Source: Acetobacteraceae bacterium
Lineage (GTDB): Bacteria; Pseudomonadota; Alphaproteobacteria; Acetobacterales; Acetobacteraceae
Assembly: GCA_027311485.1 (NCBI GenBank)
Contig: DAICYU010000007.1
Coordinates: 1-13,563, forward strand
DNA: 13,563 nucleotides
Reading direction: 5' to 3'
Part shown: in pieces, positions 7,125-13,563 of the stretch
How positions within the stretch are numbered: position 1 is the stretch's first letter
Layout of the letters: every line of letters starts with the position of its first letter
Position numbers and translations under genes: made by a program
Notes under the pieces: model-generated
Database searches by the model: none
The model's input: the letters and a program-made list of their open reading frames with translations, nothing else
What the model was told of the DNA's origin: nothing

Positions 7125-8441
7125 ATGAGCGTGCTTTCCGCAATGAATACCGCAGTGTCGGGACTGGATGCCCAGTCCACGGCTCTGGCGAACATCTCCA
7201 ACAACATCGCCGGCAGTTCGACGGTTGGCTACAAAAAGGCTGAAACGAACTTCGAAACACTCGTCCTCAGCGGCAATTTTGGTACCAACTTGGATGTTGG
7301 GGGCGTAGCGTCCTCAACCCGCCTCGACGTGACCACGCAGGGGCAGCTTCAGACAACCGGCGTGGCAACCGATATCGCCATTAACGGCAATGGCTTCATG
7401 GTCGTGAATACCAAGCCCGATTCAGCAAACGGGGCGTATCTGTTGACGCAAGCCGGGTCGTTCCGGCCCGATGCCAAGGGCAACCTGGTCAATGCGGCGG
7501 GTTACTATCTGCAAGGCCAGCCCACCGATGACATGGGCAACGTGGTCGGCGCGCAGGCCAGCACGGTCAGCGGCCTGTCGACCGTGAATGTCGCCAATCT
7601 GTCGGTCGCCAGCACGCCGACCACGACGATGACGTTCACCGCCAATCTGCCGAGCAGCGAGACGCAGACCTATTCGGCGACTGCGCCTACCCCTTCATCG
7701 ACCGGCGTCACCTACTATGACTCGCTTGGCAATGCGCAGACGTTGACGTTCCAGTTCGCGCCCATCCAGCCGGCCAATGCGGGAGCTACCCCGACCAACG
7801 CCTGGACGATGAGCATCCTCGATTCGGCAGCCACGGCACCGACGACGCCGATTGCCACCGCCAATCTGACCTTCAACGCCACGGGCGCCAATGCAGGCGA
7901 ACTCGCATCGGTCATCGCCGGCGCCGGGGGAGCGTACGACCCCACTGCCGGCACTTTCACCGTCACGGCTGCGGACGGACAGGCCCTGCCGATCAACATT
8001 GGCGCGCTGAACAGCCCTGGCGGCATCACCCAGCTGGACGGCAGTTACACCACGACCAAGATCCAGGCGAATGGCTCTGCGTTCGGGATCATGCAGGGCG
8101 TGTCGATCGGTAACACGGGCCTGGTGACAGCGTCCTTTTCCAATGGATCGACGCGGCCGATTTACCAGCTTGATGTCGCAGTCGTGCCCAACCCCGATGG
8201 GCTGACCGCTGTGTCCGGAGACGCATATTCGGTGTCACCGAATTCAGGCATCGCGCAGCTCTATCAGCCCGGCCAGGGACCCGCCGGCACGACGGATGGT
8301 GGCGCGCTTGAAGGCTCGAACGTCGATCTCGCGACCGAACTGACCAATCTGATCGAGACGCAGCGGGCTTATTCCTCCTCCGCCACGGTGATCCAGACGG
8401 CCAACCGGATGATGAGCGTCCTCGATACGCTGAACCAGTAA
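7125..8441 (+). CDS. flgE: Flagellar hook protein FlgE
   Basis: FlgE polymerises into the hook, the flexible joint between rod and filament. The 438-residue protein has the conserved rod/hook N-terminus (about residues 1-50): MNTAVSGLDAQSTALANISNNIAG followed by VGYKKAETNFETLV. A long Thr/Ala/Ser-rich variable middle (about 100-340) follows, then the C-terminal signature SNVDLATELTNLIETQRAYSSSATVIQTANRMM. Size and the large middle domain favour FlgE over the rod proteins FlgF and FlgG, which are about 240-265 residues. The frame stays open upstream into motB, but ATG 7125 is the start because AGGAG (7110-7114) precedes it and the conserved N-terminus begins there. It is 52 bases downstream of motB. 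A strong hairpin lies 15 bases after the stop codon. Confidence 0.94.
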   Translation: MSVLSAMNTAVSGLDAQSTALANISNNIAGSSTVGYKKAETNFETLVLSGNFGTNLDVGGVASSTRLDVTTQGQLQTTGVATDIAINGNGFMVVNTKPDSANGAYLLTQAGSFRPDAKGNLVNAAGYYLQGQPTDDMGNVVGAQASTVSGLSTVNVANLSVASTPTTTMTFTANLPSSETQTYSATAPTPSSTGVTYYDSLGNAQTLTFQFAPIQPANAGATPTNAWTMSILDSAATAPTTPIATANLTFNATGANAGELASVIAGAGGAYDPTAGTFTVTAADGQALPINIGALNSPGGITQLDGSYTTTKIQANGSAFGIMQGVSIGNTGLVTASFSNGSTRPIYQLDVAVVPNPDGLTAVSGDAYSVSPNSGIAQLYQPGQGPAGTTDGGALEGSNVDLATELTNLIETQRAYSSSATVIQTANRMMSVLDTLNQ

Positions 8442-8456
8442 TTTAGAGCGTCACGG

Positions 8457-8482
8457 GGCCGGACCTGAGATCAGGTCCGGCC
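8457..8482. terminator. Perfect 12-bp inverted repeat between flgE and flgK
   Basis: GGCCGGACCTGA at 8457-8468 is followed by two bases and then its exact reverse complement at 8471-8482. In RNA this gives a GC-rich stem of about 11 pairs with a four-base loop. It begins 15 bases after the flgE stop and ends 31 bases before the flgK start. The following bases (GGATGTGTCGTTT) hold only a short T run, so it could be a weak or partial terminator, an mRNA 3'-end stabiliser giving more hook than junction protein, or a repetitive-extragenic-type palindrome. The structure is seen directly; the role is inferred. Confidence 0.6.
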
Positions 8483-8513
8483 GGATGTGTCGTTTCATGA
8501 AAGATAATGTGCG

Positions 8514-9995
8514 ATGGCCGCTACGATCCAGGATGCCCTTTACAGCTCGCTGACGTCGCTGGATGTGTCGCAGCAGCAGATCAATGTTATTTCAAACAAT
8601 ATCGCCAACGCTAATACGCCCGGCTACGCACAGGAAAATCAGCCGACCTCGGCGCTGAACTCCGGCGGCATTGGTTCAGGCGTGCTTGCCGAACCGATTC
8701 AGCGCATGACGAACGCCGCTGCGACGGCGACGGCCAACCAGGCGAACGGCGCCCAGTCGTACAGCCAGGAGATGGTCAACGTCCTGACGAGCTACACACA
8801 GGTGCTCGGGCAGGCATCAAGCAACGCCTCCCTGCCGTCGATGATTTCCGCATTGAGCAGCCAGTTGACCACACTGTCGGCGTCGCCCGCCGATCCTACG
8901 GCGCAAAACCAGACCGTTACCGCCGCGCAGAACGTCGTCGGGACACTGCACAGCCTCGACACCGCTGTCAGTTCGGCGCGGGAGCAGGCGGATCAGGGCA
9001 TCGCTGCGGGCGTGGACTCGGTGAATGCAACGCTGAAGCAATTGGCCAGCAACCAAACCAGCATGCAGGCCGCCGCTGCCGCTGGCAGCCCGGTCGCGTC
9101 CTACCAGGACAAGCAGGATCAGCTCATTGCCAGCCTGTCGAAGCAGTTGCCGGTCAAGGTTTACCAGAATGGCAACAACGGCATCATCGTAACCACCGAC
9201 CAGGGCACCTCGCTGTTCGACGGCCAGGTGCATCCGCTCTCGTTTACGCCGACGTCCAACATTCCTTCCAGCGTACGCGTCAATCCGAATTCATCGCTTG
9301 GCCAGTCAGGTGGCCTGGGCACGGTCACCGTGAACGGACGGCCGATTCAGATGTCACAGAACGGGAGCATCGCCGCGGACCTGCAACTGCGCGATGTGAC
9401 CCTGCCGGGCTTTTCCGATCAGCTGGATAGCGTCGCGGGCAATCTGATCAAGGCGTTCCAGGCGGCGGATCCCACGGTCAGCGCCACCAACCCAACCGGG
9501 CTGTTCACCAATGGTGGCGCGGCATTGGCGGCCTCGACAGGTACGCCGGTCGCGGGTCTGGCCGGCACCATTGCGCTGAACGCCGCCGTGGATCCGACGG
9601 CCGGCGGCAATGCAGCGCTGATTCAAGCCGGCGTCCACGGCACCGTGAGTTCCAGCACCGCGTCCGATAACAGCACCGTGCTGGGTTACGTTCAGGCGCT
9701 GCAGACGACGCAGACCTATCCTTCGAATACCGGTCTGCCGACCTCGATGACGGTCAGTGACGCAGCCGCGCAGGTGTCTGGCCTGCAGCAATCGACGCTG
9801 ACCAACTGGACCAGCCTGAACAGCGACCGCACGATGCAGTCCCAAGCGGCGTCAACGGCACTTAGCGGCGCAACGGGCGTCAATATCGACGACCAGCTGC
9901 AACGGCTGATGACCATCCAGCAAACCTATTCGGCGAGCGCTCAGGTCATACAGGCCGCATCGACCATGCTGAACCAGTTGATCCAGACCGTGTAA
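8514..9995 (+). CDS. flgK: Flagellar hook-filament junction protein FlgK
   Basis: FlgK (HAP1) is the first junction protein between hook and filament, exported through the flagellar channel. The 493-residue protein has the shared axial N-terminus with YSSLTSLDVSQQQINVISNN followed by IANANTPGYAQENQ at about residues 29-42. The Ala/Ser/Gln-rich helical region after this (about 70-200) is typical of the FlgK D1 domain. A central domain contains VKVYQNGNNGIIVTTDQGTSLFDGQ, and the C-terminus has NIDDQLQRLMTIQQTYSASA then VIQAASTMLNQLIQ, the pattern that packs against the N-terminal helix. It is a little shorter than the 547-residue Salmonella/E. coli protein. The ribosome site upstream of ATG 8514 is poor (AAAGA ten bases away). 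flgL follows after 12 bases, the usual flgK-flgL pairing. Confidence 0.93.
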   Translation: MAATIQDALYSSLTSLDVSQQQINVISNNIANANTPGYAQENQPTSALNSGGIGSGVLAEPIQRMTNAAATATANQANGAQSYSQEMVNVLTSYTQVLGQASSNASLPSMISALSSQLTTLSASPADPTAQNQTVTAAQNVVGTLHSLDTAVSSAREQADQGIAAGVDSVNATLKQLASNQTSMQAAAAAGSPVASYQDKQDQLIASLSKQLPVKVYQNGNNGIIVTTDQGTSLFDGQVHPLSFTPTSNIPSSVRVNPNSSLGQSGGLGTVTVNGRPIQMSQNGSIAADLQLRDVTLPGFSDQLDSVAGNLIKAFQAADPTVSATNPTGLFTNGGAALAASTGTPVAGLAGTIALNAAVDPTAGGNAALIQAGVHGTVSSSTASDNSTVLGYVQALQTTQTYPSNTGLPTSMTVSDAAAQVSGLQQSTLTNWTSLNSDRTMQSQAASTALSGATGVNIDDQLQRLMTIQQTYSASAQVIQAASTMLNQLIQTV

Positions 9996-10007
9996 CGGAG
10001 AAGCAAG

Positions 10008-11093
10008 ATGTCAGGGCGTATTTCCAGTTATTCCGGTACCATGCAGATGGACTCGTTGATCCAGACCATGACGGGAAAACTGAACAAGCTCGTCAATGAG
10101 GCGGCCTCGGGCCAGGTTGCCAATCCAGCAGGGGCCATGGGAACCAGCGCCGCGCTGCTTTATCAGTTGCATACACAGTCCGACCAGCAGACCGGGTTGC
10201 AGACGTCGATCGGCCTGGTGGCCACACGTCTGGACACCGCGCAAACCGTAATGTCGAGCATCGGCTCCCTGGCCCAAACGGTATCCACGGCCGCGCTCCA
10301 GACGCAATCAGTCGGCACAGGCACGCTCGGCGCCCCGGCCGCCAGCACCCTGGCGCAGCAAGCGCAAAGCGCGATGCAGCAGATCCTCGGCCAGATGAAC
10401 ACAACCTATGCCGGCAGCGCATTGTTCGCCGGCGACAGCACGCAACCGCCCATGCAGACGGCGAATGCGGCGGGCGGTCCGACGGCGACGATGAACGCCG
10501 TCCTGAGCGCGGCTGTGACAGCCAAGGGCGGGCCGCTATCGTCGTCGGACATCAGCAACCTGGTGAACGGAACCAACGGAATATCGAGCGTATTCGACAA
10601 CACGAACAGCGTCGCCGGTCAAAACTACAACGGGGCTTTCTACACAGCCAGCCCGAACGCGCAGCCTACGAACGTGCTGATCGGGACCAACCAGACGGTG
10701 CAGTACAACCTTCAGGGAAACCAGCCCGCTTTTCGTGACCTGCTCAAGGGGCTGTCGATGCTGAGCATGGTGGGTGCGCCGTCCAGTCAGCTGGACGACA
10801 GCGCGCGAAGCGAGCTCGTCGCCCAGGGGTTGCAGGTGCTGACCAACGCGCAGACCGAGCTGACCCAATTGCAAGGCTCGGTCGGCAACACCCAGGCGCA
10901 GATGCAGAATGCCATTTCGTTGCAGCGTTCGGCAGCGGCGACGACGCAGCAGCAGATCGCTGGTTACGAGCAGGCCAACGTGGCCGCCGATGCAACGGAT
11001 ATCAGCACGTTACAAACGCAGTTGCAGGCATCCTACAACCTGACCGCGCAGATCTCCCAACTTAGCCTCACCCACTACATGCCGCCTCCGTGA
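10008..11093 (+). CDS. flgL: Flagellar hook-filament junction protein FlgL
   Basis: FlgL (HAP3) is the second junction protein and the seat of the first flagellin ring. The 361-residue product has a flagellin-like N-terminal helix region (about 1-95), rich in Gln, Thr and Ser, with IQTMTGKLNKLVNEAASGQ and RLDTAQTVMSSIGSLAQTV. A variable middle follows, and the C-terminal helix (about 265-355) has LTNAQTELTQLQGSVGNTQA, then QMQNAISLQRSAAATTQQQI and DISTLQTQLQASYNLTAQ, matching the C-terminal flagellin/FlgL fold. The N-terminus is divergent from enterobacterial FlgL, so the name rests on the two-ended helical pattern plus position behind flgK. GGAG at 9997-10000 lies seven bases before ATG 10008. 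It is probably cotranscribed with flgK. A flagellin-like alternative is unlikely given the context. Confidence 0.85.
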   Translation: MSGRISSYSGTMQMDSLIQTMTGKLNKLVNEAASGQVANPAGAMGTSAALLYQLHTQSDQQTGLQTSIGLVATRLDTAQTVMSSIGSLAQTVSTAALQTQSVGTGTLGAPAASTLAQQAQSAMQQILGQMNTTYAGSALFAGDSTQPPMQTANAAGGPTATMNAVLSAAVTAKGGPLSSSDISNLVNGTNGISSVFDNTNSVAGQNYNGAFYTASPNAQPTNVLIGTNQTVQYNLQGNQPAFRDLLKGLSMLSMVGAPSSQLDDSARSELVAQGLQVLTNAQTELTQLQGSVGNTQAQMQNAISLQRSAAATTQQQIAGYEQANVAADATDISTLQTQLQASYNLTAQISQLSLTHYMPPP

Positions 11094-11138
11094 GTTCACT
11101 GAGCCAAGCGGGGCGTTGATTATCCGACGGAGCGAACA

Positions 11139-12269
11139 ATGCAGCGTAGTGTTGGCAGAATGCTGGCGCGGTTTCTTTGTCTGACAGTTGTTGTGGTCTG
11201 CGCATGGTTGCCGGTTGCCGCGCGGGCCCAGATCATGTTGCGTGACCTCGTGTCGATTGAAGGCGTACGCGGCAACCAGCTGATTGGCTACGGTCTTTTC
11301 GTCGGGTTGCAAGGCTCCGGCGATACGTTGCGCAACTCACAATTCACCCAGCAATCATTGACCGCCATGCTGGAGCGGATGGGCGTGAACGTGAACGGCC
11401 TGCAGTTGCAGACCCGCAATACCGCCGCAGTTATTGTTTCGGCCACGCTACCGCCATTCGCGCGACAGGGTACGCCGGTCGATGTGCAGGTATCGTCACT
11501 CGGCGATGCCAAGTCGTTAAATGGCGGCACGCTCATGGTCACACCGCTGATGGGCGCGGATGGCGAGGTTTATGCCGTCGCGCAAGGTCCCGTGGTCGTC
11601 GGCGGATTTGAGGCTGCGGGTGCCGCGCAGTCGGTCAAGCAGGGCGTACAGACCGGCGGACGGGTTCCAGGCGGGGCGATCGTGGAACGCGAGGTGCAGA
11701 ACTCGCTGGACGGCCTTTCAACCTTGCGTCTGGCATTGCGGACGCCTGATTTCACGACGGCAAACCGCATCGAGCAGGCGATCAACGCACAGCTTGGGGC
11801 CGGCACTGCGGATGCGTCGGATCTGGGTACGGTGGATGTCAAGGTTCCGCCCGGTTATACCCATCGAATCACGGCGCTGCTCGCCCGGATCGAACGTATC
11901 CCCGTAACGCCGGACGTTCCCGCGCGCGTGGTCATCGACGAGAAAAGCGGCACGATCGTGATCGGCGCCGACGTCAAGCTCGATCCGGTGGCCATTACAC
12001 ATGGAAATCTGGTCGTGCGGGTGACAGAGACGCCGCAGGTCAGTCAGCCGCCGGCGTTCTCCAACGGTCAGACCGTCGTTGTGCCCAACACGAAGGTCGA
12101 CGTGTATGACCAGGCGGACAAGCACCTCCAGGTGCTGCAGCGGGCGACGACGTTGCAGAGCCTGGTGGATGGGTTGAACGCGCTTGGCCTCGGGCCGCGT
12201 GACCTCATTCAGGTGTTGAATGCGCTGAAGGCGTCCGGCGCGTTGCATGCCGCGCTTGAGTTCATCTGA
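11139..12269 (+). CDS. flgI: Flagellar P-ring protein FlgI
   Basis: FlgI assembles into the P ring, the bushing around the rod in the peptidoglycan layer. The 376-residue precursor has a clear Sec signal peptide: a basic start, a hydrophobic core (about residues 9-26, FLCLTVVVVCAWLPV) and a likely cleavage after ARA at residue 30. The mature protein opens with the family signature LRDLVSIEGVRGNQLIGYGLFVGLQGSGD and NSQFTQQSLTAMLERMG. It continues with LPPFARQGTPVDVQVSSLGDAKSL and LMVTPLMGADGEVYAVAQGP, and ends with LVDGLNALGLGPRDLIQVLNALKASGALHA AL-type sequence. Length and motif order match the family throughout. GGAG at 11129-11132 sits six bases before ATG 11139. The gap after flgL is 45 bases. 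The usual neighbours flgA and flgH are not seen; downstream is a hairpin and then a convergent gene. Confidence 0.96.
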   Translation: MQRSVGRMLARFLCLTVVVVCAWLPVAARAQIMLRDLVSIEGVRGNQLIGYGLFVGLQGSGDTLRNSQFTQQSLTAMLERMGVNVNGLQLQTRNTAAVIVSATLPPFARQGTPVDVQVSSLGDAKSLNGGTLMVTPLMGADGEVYAVAQGPVVVGGFEAAGAAQSVKQGVQTGGRVPGGAIVEREVQNSLDGLSTLRLALRTPDFTTANRIEQAINAQLGAGTADASDLGTVDVKVPPGYTHRITALLARIERIPVTPDVPARVVIDEKSGTIVIGADVKLDPVAITHGNLVVRVTETPQVSQPPAFSNGQTVVVPNTKVDVYDQADKHLQVLQRATTLQSLVDGLNALGLGPRDLIQVLNALKASGALHAALEFI

Positions 12270-12278
12270 CCGGCGTTA

Positions 12279-12311
12279 CACCAGCGGCCCGGGAGTGATG
12301 GGCCGCTGGTG
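12279..12311 (+). terminator. Hairpin immediately after flgI
   Basis: CACCAGCGGCCC (12279-12290) and its exact reverse complement GGGCCGCTGGTG (12300-12311) form a 12-bp perfect stem around a nine-base loop, starting nine bases after the flgI stop. No T run follows, so it is not a classical intrinsic terminator. It could end the flgI transcript with help from Rho or protect its 3' end. The position at the end of the rightward series supports a transcript-end role. Confidence 0.6.
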
Positions 12312-12319
12312 GCTGATTC

Positions 12320-12335
12320 CGCGTGCGAGCACGCG
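12320..12335. repeat. Short palindrome CGCGTGC-GA-GCACGCG
   Basis: Two seven-base arms separated by two bases lie eight bases beyond the flgI hairpin. The arms are exact reverse complements. Alone this is short enough to be chance in GC-rich DNA, but it is the second of four inverted repeats in the flgI-transglycosylase gap. Confidence 0.35.
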
Positions 12336-12362
12336 ACCGGCGCCTGGTGGATGCCAACCGCA

Positions 12363-12382
12363 ACGCCCTGCATGCTGGGCGT
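12363..12382. repeat. Inverted repeat ACGCCC / GGGCGT around GCATGC
   Basis: Six-base arms at 12363-12368 and 12377-12382 are exact reverse complements, with an eight-base centre that contains the palindrome GCATGC. It is the third inverted repeat in the flgI downstream gap. No coding sequence overlaps it that I can support. Confidence 0.3.
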
Positions 12383-12426
12383 CTGACCGCTATCCAATGC
12401 ATACCGGCGCCAAATGAACGCAAGGC

Positions 12427-12449
12427 AAGAAACGGTATATCCGTTTCTT
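12427..12449. terminator. Candidate bidirectional terminator in the convergent gap
   Basis: AAGAAACGG (12427-12435) and CCGTTTCTT (12441-12449) form a nine-base perfect stem with the five-base loop TATAT. The right arm carries a T-rich stretch on either strand, which is the usual design of a two-way terminator between convergent genes. It lies 158 bases past the flgI stop and 83 bases past the stop of the leftward transglycosylase gene, so it could end both transcripts. The T tract is interrupted and part of the stem, hence moderate confidence. Confidence 0.5.
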
Positions 12450-12531
12450 AGGTGCAGATATTTCGGTGTTTGTGTCTGCCGCGGTCAGTTGGACGTGGCG
12501 GGACCACCTTTGGCTGCCGCCCGTCCGCAGA

Positions 12532-13461
12532 TCAGCTTCCTGAGACCTGTGTGCCGTCGGTGGCGGCCAGTGCCGACACGATGCCAAGCGGGAACAGATG
12601 ATCCCGCTTGGCATGGGACGTCCGTGACGGACTTTCACTCTGGTCCAGCCGGGTAAATACGGTGACAAGCGTATCTGCCATGGCCCGTTCGGAGGGCGTG
12701 ACGCTGGCATGGGCCAGCGCAAGGCCGCGGCTGGAAATGCTGCCAGATGCGACGGCGGCCGTGCCGGACGGGGTGGTTGGGGTGGCAAATGTCAGGGCGC
12801 CCGATGGCGCCGGTGCGCCCAGGCTCATGAAGGCCTTAGCAACCCGGTCGCGGATATGCTGCACAAATTGCACCGCTGTTCGGGGCGTACCATCAGGCAT
12901 GTTGAAAGCCGCCGGATTGGCGCGCGCCGCATCCGGCAGGACGCTGGCGGCTGGCATGTTAGGCGTGACCTGCGCCGCCTGCAGCATTTGTGTCGCGCCG
13001 GCGGAGCCGAGGAAGTGGGCCAGATACGTCTCGGCCGCGTCGGGTAGGCGGCCGAGACGGGCGGATAGTGTTGCGGCGAGGTTCTTGAGGTGATCGCCAG
13101 CCATCGTCGCCGAAACCGTTGGATCAAAACGAAGGTTAAGTATCCGTTGCTTTTCGACTGGATCGGAAACGGTTAGCGCGCCGCCTTGCGATACGATCGC
13201 GGCGGCGTCGGCCTGTAGTCCGTGCGCGGCGCCGTACTGGCGCATCGTCGACAGCCATGTCTGCTCGGTGAACTGAAACAGCCCGCTGGCACTCGACGAA
13301 TTGGCTTTGGCGGCTGGGTTCAGGCCGCTTTCGAGCGCGGCCGACGCCATCAATGTATCGAACTGGGTCCCGGTCGCGAGGCTGGCGTTGCGGACCGCGC
13401 TGACGACCTGCGGATCGGGCGCGTAGCGTCCGATGGTTGGGGTTGGGATTCGGATCGGCAC
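12532..13461 (-). CDS. SLT-domain lytic transglycosylase, probably flagellum-associated
   Basis: The protein should cleave the MurNAc-GlcNAc bond of peptidoglycan without water, opening the wall locally. From GTG 13461 it is 309 residues. The SLT fold occupies about residues 15-90: FDTLMASAALESGLNP, in which E44 is the expected catalytic glutamate, and SASGLFQFTEQTWLSTM with the GLFQF motif. A region recognisable in an alphaproteobacterial family of similar enzymes follows, with RILNLRFDP (106-114) and YLAHFLG (146-152). The tail (about 230-309) is low-complexity Ala/Ser/Thr/Pro. I see no signal peptide from any start, so its export route is unclear. I prefer GTG 13461 because GGGAG lies seven bases upstream; ATG 13503 in the same frame lacks a ribosome site and adds 14 residues. 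It is convergent with flgI. A flagellar role (like SltF of Rhodobacter or PleA of Caulobacter) is inferred from location only. Confidence 0.82.
   Translation of the reverse strand: MPIRIPTPTIGRYAPDPQVVSAVRNASLATGTQFDTLMASAALESGLNPAAKANSSSASGLFQFTEQTWLSTMRQYGAAHGLQADAAAIVSQGGALTVSDPVEKQRILNLRFDPTVSATMAGDHLKNLAATLSARLGRLPDAAETYLAHFLGSAGATQMLQAAQVTPNMPAASVLPDAARANPAAFNMPDGTPRTAVQFVQHIRDRVAKAFMSLGAPAPSGALTFATPTTPSGTAAVASGSISSRGLALAHASVTPSERAMADTLVTVFTRLDQSESPSRTSHAKRDHLFPLGIVSALAATDGTQVSGS
12581..12614. repeat. 13-bp perfect inverted repeat inside the transglycosylase 3' coding region
   Basis: ATGCCAAGCGGGA (12581-12593) and its exact reverse complement TCCCGCTTGGCAT (12602-12614) flank an eight-base loop. 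The repeat lies within codons of about residues 283-294 of the leftward transglycosylase, some 50 bases before its stop. It is the longest perfect stem in the window. There is no T run after it on either strand. It could be an mRNA 3' structure or a terminator-like element that was absorbed into the reading frame. Confidence 0.55.
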
Positions 13462-13468
13462 AACAATG

Positions 13469-13473
13469 CTCCC
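13469..13473 (-). promoter_or_regulatory. Ribosome binding site deciding the transglycosylase start
   Basis: On the minus strand GGGAG is followed by seven bases and the GTG at 13461. The alternative ATG at 13503 has only AT-rich sequence and CGCATTCGCACG before it. The site therefore argues for the GTG start, giving the N-terminus MPIRIPTPTIGRYAPD. Confidence 0.5.
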
Positions 13474-13563
13474 GTAACCGGCTCTGCGAAATTCAACTAG
13501 CATCGTGCGAATGCGAAATGCTATGAAAATAGCGGTGGCGGAGAACCCATACCACCCGCGTCA

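Noticed and set aside
12414..12656. 80-codon rightward ORF in the convergent gap
   Set aside because: It is Cys/Arg/Pro-rich without domain, lacks a ribosome site, and its 3' half is antisense to the transglycosylase gene.
1..13563. Mobile element, defence system, CRISPR array or RNA gene
   Set aside because: The window is almost fully accounted for by flagellar genes plus one transglycosylase. No direct-repeat arrays, transposase, integrase, tRNA-like or rRNA-like sequence was seen.

Overview
This window is a chromosomal flagellar gene cluster from a GC-rich Gram-negative bacterium. An alphaproteobacterium is most likely, perhaps Rhodospirillales/Acetobacteraceae. I infer this from the protein styles (FliG with EYPQ in place of EHPQ, a short FliN, an alphaproteobacterial-type SLT transglycosylase beside the flagellar genes) and from the gene order. 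Species-level assignment is not possible by eye. I see no prophage, transposon, CRISPR array, tRNA or rRNA.

Layout. On the left, fliM (cut by the window edge) and fliL read leftward. A 214-base divergent region separates them from a rightward series: fliF, a fliH-like gene, fliN, fliP, fliG, motB, flgE, flgK, flgL and flgI. The first three of these overlap by four bases at each junction (GTGA, then ATGA), so they are translationally coupled. A convergent gene on the right, reading leftward, encodes an SLT-fold lytic transglycosylase. The 262-base gap between flgI and this gene is packed with inverted repeats.

How the genes work together. FliF (MS ring), FliG, FliM and FliN (C ring/switch) form the rotor and its direction switch. 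FliL and MotB belong to the stator side. FliP is part of the export gate, and the FliH-like protein should regulate the export ATPase. FlgE is the hook, FlgK and FlgL join hook to filament, and FlgI is the periplasmic P ring. The transglycosylase could open peptidoglycan for rod and P-ring passage. Not in the window: motA, fliI, fliQ/fliR, flgH, flgA, rod genes and flagellin, so the regulon continues elsewhere.

Novelty. I find no previously undescribed system. The points worth a second look are the unusual gene order (fliG separated from fliF, fliP inside the switch genes), several strong unannotated hairpins (between flgE and flgK, after flgI, and inside the transglycosylase coding sequence), a Pro/Ala-rich insertion in FliP, and loss of one charged torque residue in FliG.
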